A stretch of DNA of 64,000 bases from UBA5109 sp965661005 (lineage in GTDB: Bacteria > Pseudomonadota > Gammaproteobacteria > Pseudomonadales > Pseudohongiellaceae), in assembly GCA_965661005.1 (NCBI GenBank), contig CBFICB010000004.1:62001-126000 (forward strand), written 5' to 3'. A model generated the notes under the pieces. The model was not told the DNA's origin. It did not search any database and worked only from the letters and a program-made list of their open reading frames with translations. Position numbers and translations under genes: made by a program. Of this stretch, positions 18,734-28,386 are shown piece after piece (within the stretch, counting starts at the first letter, position 1; each line of letters starts with the position of its first letter).

Positions 18734-20020
18734 TTAAAATAGCCGCGCCTGCTCGGCTTCATCAGGGTTGTAGTACCACATTCTTACATTTTTTATCATG
18801 TTATCTTTAACCTGAATGACTTCTGCACGGTAAAAAGGCAGCTCTATTCCTACATTGTTTTCTGGAATATTTTCAAGAAATTCGGTCAAAAGGCCATTCA
18901 GTGTTTTAGCACCTATGGTTGGCAAATCCCAATCTAGCGCACGATTTATTTCACGAATATTGGCGCTGCCCTCAATTAAGTAAGAGCCATCTTTTTGCGG
19001 GTGAATTTCATCGGTTTCATCAGCCATGCTGGTAGTAAAATTGCCGACTATTTCTTCCAGAATATCTTCAAGGGTGACAATGCCCTGCACATCACCATAT
19101 TCATCGACAACCATCGCAATGCGGCGTTTCTTTTTCTGGAAATTTATGAGCTGGGAATGTAATGAAGTGGATTCATGAGCAAAATAACTTTCACGAGTAA
19201 GTTGCAAAAGCTCAGCTTTATTGACTTCATCCAAGTGAATTAATTTTGCTGTATTGCGCATGTGTAGAAAACCAATCACATTATTCAGGTTTTCCTTGTA
19301 GACAGGTAGTCGAGTGTGATGGCTATTCTCTATGGTTTGCATGATGGTATCTACACTATCGTCTATATTGATTCCGACTACCTCGTTACGTGGGATCATA
19401 ATGTCACTGACTGAAACTTTTTCCAGATCAAGAATGTTGACCAGCATGTTTTGGTGACGAACAGGTAAGTGGGTGCTTGATTCATAGACCACTGTCTTTA
19501 ATTCTTCTGTAGTGAGATGGTCGCCATCCATGTCGTCAATATCGAAGCCCAGCAGACGAACCAGATAATTTGATAGGGTATTTACCAGCCAAACCAAAGG
19601 GTGAAAAATTCTTAATAAAAAAACTAATGGTAGGCTAAAGGGAAATGCAACTTTTTCCGGATGAACAGCAGCAATAGTTTTTGGTGTCACTTCAGAGAAG
19701 ATTAAAATGACAATAGTAAGAATGATGGTGGCAATAAGAATGCCGGCGTCGCCAAATAACCTGACGGCAATAATGGTCGCAATCGCTGAGGCAAAAATAT
19801 TAACAAAATTATTGCCGATCAGGATTATGCCGATCAGACGATCAGGTTGCTCGAGTAATTTATTGGCACGGATTGCACCCTTGTGATTACGTTTAACCAG
19901 ATGCCTCAGTCTATAGCGATTAAGCGCCATCATCGATGTTTCTGAGCTGGAGAAGTACCCTGAAATAATAATTAAAATAAGCAGAATGCTGAAAAGGGTT
20001 TCTAAAGAAAGATTACTCAT
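18734..20020 (-). CDS. CNNM/CorC-type membrane protein (DUF21 and CBS domains)
   Basis: A 428-residue inner-membrane protein of the HlyC/CorC/YfjD family, linked to magnesium and cobalt export. An N-terminal DUF21 block has about four membrane segments (1-150) including GYFSSSETSMMALNRYRLR and LIGNNFVNIFASAIAT; then a CBS pair (about 195-320; VSDIMIPRNEVVGI, MVVDEYGDVQGIVTLEDILE) and a C-terminal CorC/HlyC domain. Followed on the same strand upstream by ypjD-like gene, the usual gammaproteobacterial pairing. Confidence 0.88.
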   Translation of the reverse strand: MSNLSLETLFSILLILIIISGYFSSSETSMMALNRYRLRHLVKRNHKGAIRANKLLEQPDRLIGIILIGNNFVNIFASAIATIIAVRLFGDAGILIATIILTIVILIFSEVTPKTIAAVHPEKVAFPFSLPLVFLLRIFHPLVWLVNTLSNYLVRLLGFDIDDMDGDHLTTEELKTVVYESSTHLPVRHQNMLVNILDLEKVSVSDIMIPRNEVVGINIDDSVDTIMQTIENSHHTRLPVYKENLNNVIGFLHMRNTAKLIHLDEVNKAELLQLTRESYFAHESTSLHSQLINFQKKKRRIAMVVDEYGDVQGIVTLEDILEEIVGNFTTSMADETDEIHPQKDGSYLIEGSANIREINRALDWDLPTIGAKTLNGLLTEFLENIPENNVGIELPFYRAEVIQVKDNMIKNVRMWYYNPDEAEQARLF

Positions 20021-20051
20021 TGTGGTTATGAACTATTAATTCGACGGATAA

Positions 20052-20861
20052 TTAGGCGCGTTCTAAGATCAGTTCAAGTACAAACTTGCTGCCAAAATAG
20101 GCCAGCACAAGAAATATGAAACCTATTAGAGTCCAACGTATCGCTATAGCGCCTCGCCAACCGGCGAAGTGTCTTCCCCAAAGTAGGATTGCAAATACAA
20201 TCCATGAGCTAATTGAGAGTACAGTTTTATGTGAAAGATGTTGACCAAGAAAGTCTTCAGTAAAAAGTATGCCGGTAATAATGACGCCGCTCAATAAAAA
20301 AATTCCCACCCAGACAATTTCGAACAATAAACTTTCCATAGTTTGTAAGGCTGGCATGTGTCTGATTAAACGATAACCATGCTTTTGTTTTAGTTGGTGA
20401 TTTTCATAGGACATAAATACGGCCTGAACTGCACCAATGGTGATAATGCTGGTGGCTAAGATGGCTAATACGATATGCAAGGCCAAACCTCTACTGTAAT
20501 CTGCATGCGGGGTATAGCTGCTTGGAATCAACAGAGAACATAAAATACTGATAACCGCTAAAGGAAAAATTATTAAAAATAAATTCTCCAGCGGCTTTTT
20601 TAAACTGCTCAAAATCACCAGACAGGAAATAGAAAAGCTGAATAAAGTGGCTATTTTGAAGAATCCAAAATTATAGCCTAGAGGCGTACTGATCACTTCA
20701 ACCATATTGATCAGATGAGCGAGTAAAGCTATGCCGCCACAAATTAAGACAAGTGTTCGGCCATTAGGTTTATTATCACCCTGAAATATACGCTGAGCCT
20801 GAAACCATGTCCCTAGTAAATATAGTGCGACTGCGATGATTCCTGAAAGTGTTGCGAGCAT
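20052..20861 (-). CDS. YpjD-type CcsA-like inner-membrane protein
   Basis: A 269-residue protein with about eight membrane segments, in the cytochrome-c-assembly (CcsA/CcmC) superfamily. It ends with the family segment HFAGWRGAIAIRWTLIGFIFLVLAYFGS split around residue 235-260. It lacks the tryptophan-rich WWD haem motif of CcmC and CcmF, so a haem role is unproven. Divergent from ffh, as in E. coli and Pseudomonas. Confidence 0.85.
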   Translation of the reverse strand: MLATLSGIIAVALYLLGTWFQAQRIFQGDNKPNGRTLVLICGGIALLAHLINMVEVISTPLGYNFGFFKIATLFSFSISCLVILSSLKKPLENLFLIIFPLAVISILCSLLIPSSYTPHADYSRGLALHIVLAILATSIITIGAVQAVFMSYENHQLKQKHGYRLIRHMPALQTMESLLFEIVWVGIFLLSGVIITGILFTEDFLGQHLSHKTVLSISSWIVFAILLWGRHFAGWRGAIAIRWTLIGFIFLVLAYFGSKFVLELILERA

Positions 20862-20950
20862 TGCGAAAGTCTCTCATAAGTACGCACGCCATTGAAGCTT
20901 TTTTGTTGTAGAATTATCCACAATAACCAGCAAGCAAAAAGTGGTGAAAG

Positions 20951-22336
20951 ATGTTTGAAACCTTAACAGAGAGATTATCCGGGGCCTTAAAAAGCATTAC
21001 CGGCAAAGCCAAGCTATCTGAAGACAATATTCAGGAAAGTTTACGAGAAGTTCGCCGCGCTTTACTTGAGGCGGATGTGGCTTTGCCTGTCGTAAAAGAC
21101 TTTATCGACCAAGTTAAACAGCGTGCGATTGGGCAAGAAGTTAGTGCCAGTTTAAATCCAGGGCAAGCTTTTCTGAAAATTGTACAGGCCGAGCTACAAG
21201 CCTTGATGGGAGATGCTAATGAGGCATTAAACCTGAAGGCGGTGCCGCCAGCCGTTATTTTAATGGCAGGATTGCAGGGTGCTGGTAAGACTACCTCTGT
21301 CGCCAAACTAGCACTGTGGCTAAAAAACAATCAGAAAAAATCAATTATGGTCGTCAGTGCGGATGTTTATCGCCCGGCCGCCATTAAACAGCTGGAGACC
21401 TTGGCTGAGGAAGTAGGAGTCGAATTCTTCCCTAGTGATGTTGGGCAAAAACCTGAAGATATTGTTAATAGTGCTTTAGCTGCTGCCAAGAAAAAATTTA
21501 TAGATGTGTTGTTTGTGGATACAGCCGGTCGCTTGGCAATCGATGATGAAATGATGTCTGAAATCAAGACCTTGCATGCTGCCATCAATCCGACTGAAAC
21601 GCTGTTTGTGGTGGATGCCATGACCGGTCAGGATGCGGCCAATACTGCCAAGGTTTTTAATGAGGCCTTACCCTTAACAGGCGTTATTCTGACCAAAACT
21701 GATGGTGATGCCAGAGGTGGTGCAGCCTTATCAGTGCGGCATATCACTGGCAAGCCTATTAAATTTATGGGGATTGGTGAGAAAGTCGATGGTCTGGAAG
21801 CTTTTCATCCTGACCGGGTTGCCTCAAGAATTCTCGGCATGGGAGATGTCTTATCCCTGATTGAGGATGTAGAAAAGAAAGTCGATAAGCAAAAGGCTCA
21901 ACGTCTGGCTCAGAAAATCAAACGCGGTAAGCGGTTTGATCTCGAAGATTTCAAAGAACAATTGCAACAAATGCAAAATATGGGTGGCATAACCAATATG
22001 CTGGATAAAATGCCGGGCATGGGAGGCATGGCGCAAGCTGCTGCAGGCAAGGTGGACGATAAGATGTTTGCTCGCATGGAGGCGATTATAAACTCCATGA
22101 CCATGCAGGAAAGGCGCAACCCTGATGTTCTGAATGGATCTCGCAAACGACGCATTACCCAGGGCTCTGGAACCAATATTCAGGATTTAAACAGGCTCAT
22201 CAAGCAACATAAGCAAATGCAACGTGTGATGAAGAAAATGAAAGGCGGAAAAATGGCCAACATGATGCGAGGTTTGGGTGGAATGAATAAGCCTGGCGGC
22301 ATGCCTCCACCAGGTGGCGGTTTTCCGGGTAGATAA
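20951..22336 (+). CDS. ffh: Signal recognition particle protein Ffh
   Basis: The GTPase of the bacterial signal recognition particle; binds 4.5S RNA and signal sequences and docks with FtsY. The 461 residues contain the N domain, G1 as GLQGAGKTTS near residue 103, DTAGR, TKTDGDARGG, and a methionine-rich M domain (330-450) ending in the G-P-rich tail MPPPGGGFPGR. Stands at the head of the rpsP-rimM-trmD-rplS operon with 170 bases between. Confidence 0.97.
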   Translation: MFETLTERLSGALKSITGKAKLSEDNIQESLREVRRALLEADVALPVVKDFIDQVKQRAIGQEVSASLNPGQAFLKIVQAELQALMGDANEALNLKAVPPAVILMAGLQGAGKTTSVAKLALWLKNNQKKSIMVVSADVYRPAAIKQLETLAEEVGVEFFPSDVGQKPEDIVNSALAAAKKKFIDVLFVDTAGRLAIDDEMMSEIKTLHAAINPTETLFVVDAMTGQDAANTAKVFNEALPLTGVILTKTDGDARGGAALSVRHITGKPIKFMGIGEKVDGLEAFHPDRVASRILGMGDVLSLIEDVEKKVDKQKAQRLAQKIKRGKRFDLEDFKEQLQQMQNMGGITNMLDKMPGMGGMAQAAAGKVDDKMFARMEAIINSMTMQERRNPDVLNGSRKRRITQGSGTNIQDLNRLIKQHKQMQRVMKKMKGGKMANMMRGLGGMNKPGGMPPPGGGFPGR

Positions 22337-22372
22337 AAGAATAATATTTTATGTGAAATCAGTGATTTAAGG

Positions 22373-22401
22373 TTCCAATGCAGGTGCTTTTCCCTTAGAA
22401 T
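22373..22401 (+). promoter_or_regulatory. Probable rpsP operon promoter
   Basis: TTCCAA, 17 bases, TAGAAT in the ffh-rpsP gap. The -10 has 5 of 6 consensus bases. Transcription would begin near 22408, immediately before the hairpin at 22411. Confidence 0.5.
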
Positions 22402-22410
22402 ACTCGCCTT

Positions 22411-22441
22411 TTTTCCGGTCAGGAAAGTCCTGGCTGGAAAA
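22411..22441 (+). promoter_or_regulatory. Strong hairpin in the rpsP leader
   Basis: 14 paired bases (22411-22424 with 22428-22441, including two G-U pairs) around a 3-base AAG loop, 66 bases before the rpsP start. No T run follows, so it is not a simple terminator. Its place at the predicted 5' end suggests mRNA stabilisation or ribosomal protein autocontrol. Confidence 0.5.
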
Positions 22442-22506
22442 CGCTCAGCATAAAGCTATTTATTTGTTGGGCAATAATAGAATTTATCATTTAGGAACAA
22501 TAACTT

Positions 22507-22764
22507 ATGTTAATGATCAGACTTTCTAGAGGCGGTGCCAAGAAACGTCCTTTTTATCATTTTACAGTTGCGGACAAGCGTAAAGCTCGTGATGGTCGCT
22601 TTGTAGAACGTATTGGTTTTTTCAATCCTGGTGCTAAAGGTCAGGAAGAACGCTTGCGTATTGACCTCGAGCGAGTGGAATATTGGAAAGGACAAGGTGC
22701 TCAGCTTAGCGACCGAGTTGCTAGTTTGTTAAAAGAAGCGGCAAAGGAAACAGCGGCAGCCTAA
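22507..22764 (+). CDS. rpsP: Ribosomal protein bS16
   Basis: Small-subunit ribosomal protein of 85 residues. [19 protein letters not shown] matches the family start ([18 protein letters not shown]), supporting the ATG at 22507 over the second one at 22513. [12 protein letters not shown] is the second hallmark. The stop is directly followed by the rimM ATG. Confidence 0.97.
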   Translation: MLMIRLSRGGAKKRPFYHFTVADKRKARDGRFVERIGFFNPGAKGQEERLRIDLERVEYWKGQGAQLSDRVASLLKEAAKETAAA

Positions 22765-23298
22765 ATGAATGAGCAGCTCTTTGCTGATCATGTTCTGATT
22801 GCTCGTATCGGCGCTGCTCACGGAATCAAAGGCTGGGTAAAGTTAATATCTTATTCCAGCCCAAAAGCCAATATCCTCAATTATCAGAATTATTGGACGC
22901 TGCAAGCGGGCTCTTTAGTCAAGCTGGAAATAGATAATTGTAAGGCTCAAGGAAAGGGCTTTGTTGCCCATATCAAAGGGTGTGATGACAGGGATAAGAC
23001 CCAAGAATTTACGGGAAAAGATTTATATATAAAAAAATCTTTTTTACCCCAACTGGATGACGATGAATATTATTGGTACCAGTTATCCGGGTTAAGGGTG
23101 CAAACACTGAGTGGAGATGATCTTGGAGTAGTGGATCATCTGTTAGAAACTGGTGCAAATGACGTCTTGGTTGTTAAGGCTGATGAGCACAGTGTTGATG
23201 AAGAAGAACGATTAATTCCTTATCTGCTTGAGCAGGTAATTGACAGTATCGACCTAAGTCAAAAAATGATAAGGGTGAACTGGGAAAAGGAATACTGA
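22765..23298 (+). CDS. rimM: Ribosome maturation factor RimM
   Basis: Assists assembly of the 30S head, near protein S19. The 177-residue protein has the N-terminal barrel (IGAAHGIKGWVKLISYSS) and a C-terminal PRC barrel (YYWYQLSGLRV..GVVDHLLETGANDVLVV, RLIPYL). Adjacent to rpsP with no gap. A perfect hairpin lies between it and trmD. Confidence 0.96.
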   Translation: MNEQLFADHVLIARIGAAHGIKGWVKLISYSSPKANILNYQNYWTLQAGSLVKLEIDNCKAQGKGFVAHIKGCDDRDKTQEFTGKDLYIKKSFLPQLDDDEYYWYQLSGLRVQTLSGDDLGVVDHLLETGANDVLVVKADEHSVDEEERLIPYLLEQVIDSIDLSQKMIRVNWEKEY

Positions 23299-23314
23299 AA
23301 TATAGTATTAAAAA

Positions 23315-23335
23315 TAACAGCACTTACTGCTGTTA
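23315..23335 (+). promoter_or_regulatory. Hairpin between rimM and trmD
   Basis: TAACAGCA (23315-23322) and TGCTGTTA (23328-23335) pair exactly around the loop CTTAC, 6 bases before the trmD ribosome site AGGGGA. Without a T run it is not a terminator. In E. coli the RimM and TrmD proteins are made at far lower levels than S16 and L19 from the same mRNA, so a role in damping trmD translation or processing the transcript is plausible. Confidence 0.5.
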
Positions 23336-23352
23336 GGGTATAGGGGAACGTG

Positions 23353-24138
23353 ATGAAAATAGCCATAGTCACTCTGTTCCCTGAAATGTTTACCGCGGTG
23401 ACCGAATACGGTGTAACGGGTAGAGCTGTGAAGCACGGGCTGGTGCAAACACAGTGCTGGAATCCAAGAGATTTCACTCAGGATAAACATCGCACAGTAG
23501 ATGACAGACCATATGGCGGTGGCCCCGGTATGCTGATGAAAACTGAGCCTGTAGTGGCGGCAATAAATGCGGCACGTACAGCATTGTTAGATTCAGAATT
23601 GTCAGGGTCAGAATCAACAGGAAGCACGAATAAGAACAGCAGGCCTAAAGTATTGTGTCTAAGCCCTCAGGGTAAAAGATTAAAGCAGAACGATATTGAG
23701 GGTTTGGCCAAAGAAAGTAGTTTGATTTTACTTTGTGGCCGTTACGAAGGTATAGATGAAAGGGTTATAGAAACCCAGGTAGATGAAGAATACTCATTAG
23801 GTGACTATGTCATTAGTGGGGGTGAATTGGCAGCGATGGTTTTGATGGATGCCATGATTCGTTTGCAACCGGAGGCGCTTGGCCATGAAGACTCAGCTTA
23901 CGAGGATTCTTTTGCTGCTGGTTTGCTGGATTACCCGCACTATACCAGGCCAGAAGATTTTTCTGGCTATAAAGTGCCGGAGGTGCTGCTTAGTGGAGAC
24001 CATGCCGCTATTGCGCGTTGGCGGTTAAAACAAAGTTTAGGCAGAACCTGGTTAAGAAGACCGGATTTGTTAAAAGAAATAGAACTGGATGATGAACGAA
24101 AGACCTTACTGGAAGAGTTCATCAATGAACAAGGTTGA
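23353..24138 (+). CDS. trmD: tRNA (guanine-N1-)-methyltransferase TrmD
   Basis: Methylates G37 of tRNAs with S-adenosylmethionine and prevents +1 frameshifting. The 261 residues include [14 protein letters not shown] near residue 50, the trefoil-knot cofactor segment [13 protein letters not shown] and [25 protein letters not shown] at 23350 precedes the ATG at 23353; AGGGGA fits the ATG better. A poorly conserved insert of about 20 residues ([16 protein letters not shown]) lies near residue 84. Confidence 0.97.
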   Translation: MKIAIVTLFPEMFTAVTEYGVTGRAVKHGLVQTQCWNPRDFTQDKHRTVDDRPYGGGPGMLMKTEPVVAAINAARTALLDSELSGSESTGSTNKNSRPKVLCLSPQGKRLKQNDIEGLAKESSLILLCGRYEGIDERVIETQVDEEYSLGDYVISGGELAAMVLMDAMIRLQPEALGHEDSAYEDSFAAGLLDYPHYTRPEDFSGYKVPEVLLSGDHAAIARWRLKQSLGRTWLRRPDLLKEIELDDERKTLLEEFINEQG

Positions 24139-24203
24139 TCAATATCGATAATTATCCATAGCAACTAAATAGTTTGGCTGGATAAGTAAACTGGAGTAAG
24201 AAG

Positions 24204-24581
24204 ATGAGTGGCAAGAACGCTATTATTCAAAAAATTGAGCAAGATCAGTTAAAAACTGATATCCCTGAATTCAGTCCTGGTGACTTAGTTGTTGTGCAGG
24301 TGCGAATTAAAGAAGGTGATCGTGAGCGTTTACAGGCTTTTGAAGGTGTTGTTATCGGCAAACGTAACCGTGGATTAAATTCAGCTTTTACGGTTAGAAA
24401 AATGTCTCATGGTGTTGGCGTGGAAAGAACTTTTCAGGCCCATAGCCCTTTAATAGAAAGCATTGTCGTCAAACGACGTGGCGATGTTCGCCAAGCTAAG
24501 CTTTATTACTTGAGAGAGCTAACTGGACGAGCTGCGCGCATCTCTGAAAAACTGGATAAGAAAGCAGGGCAAGACGCTTAA
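24204..24581 (+). CDS. rplS: Ribosomal protein bL19
   Basis: Large-subunit protein at the 30S-50S interface, 125 residues. Conserved features include [43 protein letters not shown] and [16 protein letters not shown]. Last gene of the operon. GAGTAAGA before the ATG is the ribosome site. A weak hairpin AGTCGC-TTT-GCGACT follows at 24602-24616. Confidence 0.97.
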   Translation: MSGKNAIIQKIEQDQLKTDIPEFSPGDLVVVQVRIKEGDRERLQAFEGVVIGKRNRGLNSAFTVRKMSHGVGVERTFQAHSPLIESIVVKRRGDVRQAKLYYLRELTGRAARISEKLDKKAGQDA

Positions 24582-24601
24582 TTGTTTAGGGAATTTTGCG
24601 T

Positions 24602-24616
24602 AGTCGCTTTGCGACT
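24602..24616 (+). terminator. Possible weak terminator after rplS
   Basis: AGTCGC, loop TTT, GCGACT, then TGTTACA. The stem is perfect but only 6 bp and has no T run, so it may be an mRNA end-protecting hairpin rather than a terminator. Confidence 0.35.
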
Positions 24617-24684
24617 TGTTACAATGCCTGCAAACGTACTGGTCTGGATAGTTTAGAACCCAGATCATCTGAAAAGAGGCAAAC

Positions 24685-25473
24685 ATGTCGATTCATCTTT
24701 CTAAAATATTGTCTGGCAAAGTTGCGTCAATTGTTCTGTCGTTCCTGTTTGTTCCTCTTGTAGACCAAGCTCTAGCGCAAGGTGTGTCAAGCAGTCTGAT
24801 CGATGATACTCCTGAAGTTGCTGCAATACGTTCAGTGTTGCTGCAAACCCAGCCCGGAATAGAAATTCAAAGTATCGCTCCTAGTCCTATTGATGGCCTA
24901 TACGAAGTCAGAATTCAAAATGGCCAGGCTATCTTTGCCAGTGCCGATGCAGAATACTTTCTTCCCAGTGACCTTTATCAGGCTACCTCTGACGGTTTTG
25001 TGAATCTGGGAGAAGGGCGTCGTAATGACATAAGACGTGATTTAATTGCAGCCGTAGATGAAGCTGATATGATCATTTATCCTGCTGAAGGAGAATCTAG
25101 AGCGACGCTTACAGTTTTTACTGATGTTGATTGTCCTTACTGTCAGCGCCTGCATAGTGAAATTTCCAAACTCAATGAATATGGTATTACCATTCGTTAT
25201 CTGGCATTTCCCCGCAGCGGCTTGGATCAAGTCACCTACCCTAAAATGGTTTCGACCTGGTGCGCTGAAAATCGTAATTTAATTTTCACAACGGTATCAA
25301 GAGGGGCTGCCATTCCTCAGCTTGAATGTGAAAACCCTGTTGCTGAACAATATCAATTGGGTAGGGAAGTCGGTGTAACGGGTACACCGACTCTGGTGTT
25401 TGAAGATGGGTCTTCTGTACCAGGTTATGTGCCTGCTGATGATTTGGCAGCATTTTTATTCGAAGACGAATAA
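24685..25473 (+). CDS. Periplasmic disulfide isomerase, DsbC type
   Basis: Reshuffles wrong disulfides in exported proteins. The 262-residue precursor has a signal peptide (about 1-32, ending ALA), a DsbC/G N-terminal dimerisation domain (GIEIQSIAPSPIDGLYEVRI) and a thioredoxin fold with the CPYC active site in FTDVDCPYCQRLH near residue 147, plus the cis-proline loop in VGVTGTPTLVFEDG. The ribosome site is GAGG. It stands directly before hom; gap 46 bases. Confidence 0.88.
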   Translation: MSIHLSKILSGKVASIVLSFLFVPLVDQALAQGVSSSLIDDTPEVAAIRSVLLQTQPGIEIQSIAPSPIDGLYEVRIQNGQAIFASADAEYFLPSDLYQATSDGFVNLGEGRRNDIRRDLIAAVDEADMIIYPAEGESRATLTVFTDVDCPYCQRLHSEISKLNEYGITIRYLAFPRSGLDQVTYPKMVSTWCAENRNLIFTTVSRGAAIPQLECENPVAEQYQLGREVGVTGTPTLVFEDGSSVPGYVPADDLAAFLFEDE

Positions 25474-25519
25474 GCCCTTTCCTTAATTAATTTAATTCAA
25501 AGGATTTCAGGAGATTAGC

Positions 25520-26842
25520 TTGCAACCAATCAATATTGGTATTTGTGGCTTGGGTACTGTTGGCTATGGCAGCTTCAAAGTGCTTGAGCGCAATCAAGAA
25601 GAAGTTTCTCGTCGCTTGGGGAGAGCTATACGTGTCTCGCATATTGCACTAAAGACTCTAAAGGACGGGCAAGATGTTGGTGAAGTAAGCATTACTAATG
25701 ATGCTATGTCTGTTGCCTCAGACCCTGCTGTGGATATTATTCTGGAATTAATTGGCGGAACTGAATTTGCTTATGAATTAGTACTTAAAGCCATTTCAAA
25801 TGGTAAACATGTGGTCACGGCAAATAAGGCACTTATTGCAACTTATGGCAACGAAATCTTTAAAGCCGCTCGTGAAAATAATGTTACCGTTGGTTATGAA
25901 GCGGCTGTTGCGGGTGGGATTCCAATCATAAAAGTAGTAAGAGAGGGCTTGACGGCCAATAAAATTAATTGGCTCGCTGGAATTATCAACGGAACCGGTA
26001 ATTACATTTTGACTGAAATGCAGTCAAAGTCTCGACCTTTTGCAGATGTTTTGAAAGAAGCTCAAGAATTAGGCTATGCCGAAGCCGACCCTACTTATGA
26101 TGTCGAAGGAATTGATGCCGCTCATAAATTGACTATTCTTTCCGCGCTGGCATTTGGAACACCACTGCATCTTGAAAAAGCCTATACCGAAGGTATCAGC
26201 GAGATAACACCTGAAGACCTGAAATATGCTGGAGAACTAGGTTATCGGATTAAACATTTAGGGATTAGCAGCATCTCAGAACAGGGTATCGATCTACGAG
26301 TGCATCCAACATTAATAGCCAAGCAGGCTTTGATTGCAAAAGTTGATGGCGTTATGAACGCAGTATTAATGCATGGTGATGCTGTGGGCTCAACGCTTTA
26401 CTATGGCGCTGGAGCAGGTGCTGAACCTACAGCATCGGCAGTACTTGCAGATGTGATTGATATTGCCAGACGCATGGAATGCATGCAAAAAGGGCAAGAG
26501 CAGATACCGGCTTTAGGCTTTCAGGCAGAAGCGATTAAAGAAACCAGGATATTGCCGATTGAAGAAATTATCTGTGCCTACTATTTGCGAATTTTGGTGC
26601 AGGATAAAGTTGGTGTGATTGCTGATATTACTGAAATATTGGGTGAGAACGGCATTAGTATTGATGCGATGATACAGAAAGATCCTGATAAATCTGGCCA
26701 GGACCATAATGCAATTTCCGTGATTATAATGACTCATGAGATTCAGGAATCTGTTATGAATAAAGCAATCACTGAACTGGAGGCTCTCGATGCGGTGACT
26801 GCTAAAATCACGCGAATTCGAGTGGCTGAGTTAGACGAATAA
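25520..26842 (+). CDS. hom: Homoserine dehydrogenase
   Basis: Reduces aspartate semialdehyde to homoserine for threonine and methionine. The 440-residue protein is the monofunctional type: Rossmann start IGICGLGTVGYGSFKVL, catalytic GGIPIIKVVREGLTANKINWLAGIINGT (near 135-160), EADPTYDVEGIDAAHKL and a C-terminal ACT domain (VGVIADITEILGENGIS near 360) for feedback by threonine. The start is TTG at 25520, with AGGAG 6 bases upstream. Followed by thrC. Confidence 0.96.
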   Translation: MQPINIGICGLGTVGYGSFKVLERNQEEVSRRLGRAIRVSHIALKTLKDGQDVGEVSITNDAMSVASDPAVDIILELIGGTEFAYELVLKAISNGKHVVTANKALIATYGNEIFKAARENNVTVGYEAAVAGGIPIIKVVREGLTANKINWLAGIINGTGNYILTEMQSKSRPFADVLKEAQELGYAEADPTYDVEGIDAAHKLTILSALAFGTPLHLEKAYTEGISEITPEDLKYAGELGYRIKHLGISSISEQGIDLRVHPTLIAKQALIAKVDGVMNAVLMHGDAVGSTLYYGAGAGAEPTASAVLADVIDIARRMECMQKGQEQIPALGFQAEAIKETRILPIEEIICAYYLRILVQDKVGVIADITEILGENGISIDAMIQKDPDKSGQDHNAISVIIMTHEIQESVMNKAITELEALDAVTAKITRIRVAELDE

Positions 26843-26891
26843 GCTTTATCTTTATCCAGTTAGAAATAGTCGAAAATCTAGAAAAAATAAA

Positions 26892-28280
26892 ATGAAATAT
26901 ATAAGCACTCGCGGGCAATGCGAACCACAGAGTTTTGAGGAAGTTGTTCTAACTGGCTTGGCGCCAGATGGAGGACTGTTTATTCCTGATACAGTTCCTC
27001 AGCTTAGCCATGAGCAAATTTTAAGCTGGAAAAACCTCAGTTATGCTGATCTTGCCTATGAAGTAATTCGTCTATATGTCGATGGGGCAATAGAGGATGA
27101 GGTGCTAAAACAGATGGTGGCAGAAACCTATGCCGAATTTGATCATTCAGAAGTGGCACCATTACATGCCTTAAACAATAACGAGTGGGTGTTGGAATTA
27201 TTTCATGGGCCGACATTGGCTTTTAAAGATTTTGCCTTGCAATTGCTTGGTCGCTTACTGGATTATTTTTTACAAAAACGTCAGCAGCATGTTGCCATCT
27301 TAGGCGCGACCTCTGGCGATACGGGTTCTGCTGCTTTGGAAGGTTGCAAGCATTCAGAATTTGTCGATATTTTCATATTACATCCACATAACAGAGTGTC
27401 CGAAGTCCAACGTAAGCAAATGACGACGGTCCTTGGCGATAATGTTCATAACATAGCAATTGCCGGTAATTTTGACGATTGCCAGCAAATTGTGAAACAG
27501 GCATTTTCAGATCAAAGCTTTTTGCCGGATGGTTATCAGCTAGTCGCAGTAAATTCTATAAACTGGGCAAGAATCATGGCGCAGATTGTGTATTATTTTT
27601 ATGCTGCCTTGAAATTTATTGATCACAATGAGACGGTTTCTTTTTCTGTGCCTACTGGAAATTTTGGTGACATTTACGCTGGTTATCTGGCTAAAAAGAT
27701 GGGCTTACCAATTAAACAGCTAATCATTGCCACTAATAAAAACGATATCCTTCATCGCTTTATCAGTAAGAATCAGTACAACTTAAGTGGTCTGGAAGCT
27801 AGTCTTTCTCCAAGTATGGACATCATGGTGTCAAGTAATTTTGAGCGATTTCTTTTTGATATGTTTAAGGGCGATGCTGAAAAAGTCACCAACTTTGTTA
27901 CTGGTTTAAGCAGCGATATAGAGAAAGTTTCTAAAGACGAGTGGGAGTTTGCCAAAGCTATTTTTGATTCTGCAAGCGTTGATGATGAAACAACCTGCTC
28001 AGTGATTAGAGAGGTTTTTGACAGCCAGGGGTATTTACTCGACCCACATACTGCTATTGGCCTTAAAGCCGCACAGCTTTGCAAGAACGACGATGTAACA
28101 CCAATGATAGCCTTGGCTACAGCGCATCCGGTTAAGTTTTCCGAGGCCATCACCAAAGCAGGTTTGGCAATGCCAGCTTTGCCTCAGCACTTGAGTGATT
28201 TATTAGAGCGTGAGGAAAATTACGCCGTTATGCCAAATGCACTCTCAGAAGTTGAAAGCTACATTAAGCAAAGCTTGTAA
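26892..28280 (+). CDS. thrC: Threonine synthase
   Basis: PLP enzyme turning phosphohomoserine into threonine. The 462 residues hold the PLP lysine in HGPTLAFKDFALQLLGR near residue 112, GATSGDTGSAA near 140, and SVPTGNFGDIYAGY near 250. This is the class II-like long type. Transcribed after hom; thrB is not next to it, so homoserine kinase is elsewhere. Confidence 0.96.
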   Translation: MKYISTRGQCEPQSFEEVVLTGLAPDGGLFIPDTVPQLSHEQILSWKNLSYADLAYEVIRLYVDGAIEDEVLKQMVAETYAEFDHSEVAPLHALNNNEWVLELFHGPTLAFKDFALQLLGRLLDYFLQKRQQHVAILGATSGDTGSAALEGCKHSEFVDIFILHPHNRVSEVQRKQMTTVLGDNVHNIAIAGNFDDCQQIVKQAFSDQSFLPDGYQLVAVNSINWARIMAQIVYYFYAALKFIDHNETVSFSVPTGNFGDIYAGYLAKKMGLPIKQLIIATNKNDILHRFISKNQYNLSGLEASLSPSMDIMVSSNFERFLFDMFKGDAEKVTNFVTGLSSDIEKVSKDEWEFAKAIFDSASVDDETTCSVIREVFDSQGYLLDPHTAIGLKAAQLCKNDDVTPMIALATAHPVKFSEAITKAGLAMPALPQHLSDLLEREENYAVMPNALSEVESYIKQSL

Positions 28281-28310
28281 AAGATTTTAAGAGTATAGAA
28301 GGATAAAACT

Positions 28311-28348
28311 AAAACGGCTCTCTTAAAAACCTCCAGAAAGCCGTTTTT
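28311..28348. terminator. Terminator between thrC and the convergent unknown gene
   Basis: AAAACGGCT (28311-28319) pairs with AGCCGTTTT (28339-28347), followed by a T. A-T flanks on both sides allow use from both strands. Confidence 0.75.
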
Positions 28349-28386
28349 GGTTTGCTGATTAATATAAAAACAGCTTAAGGGTTTGT

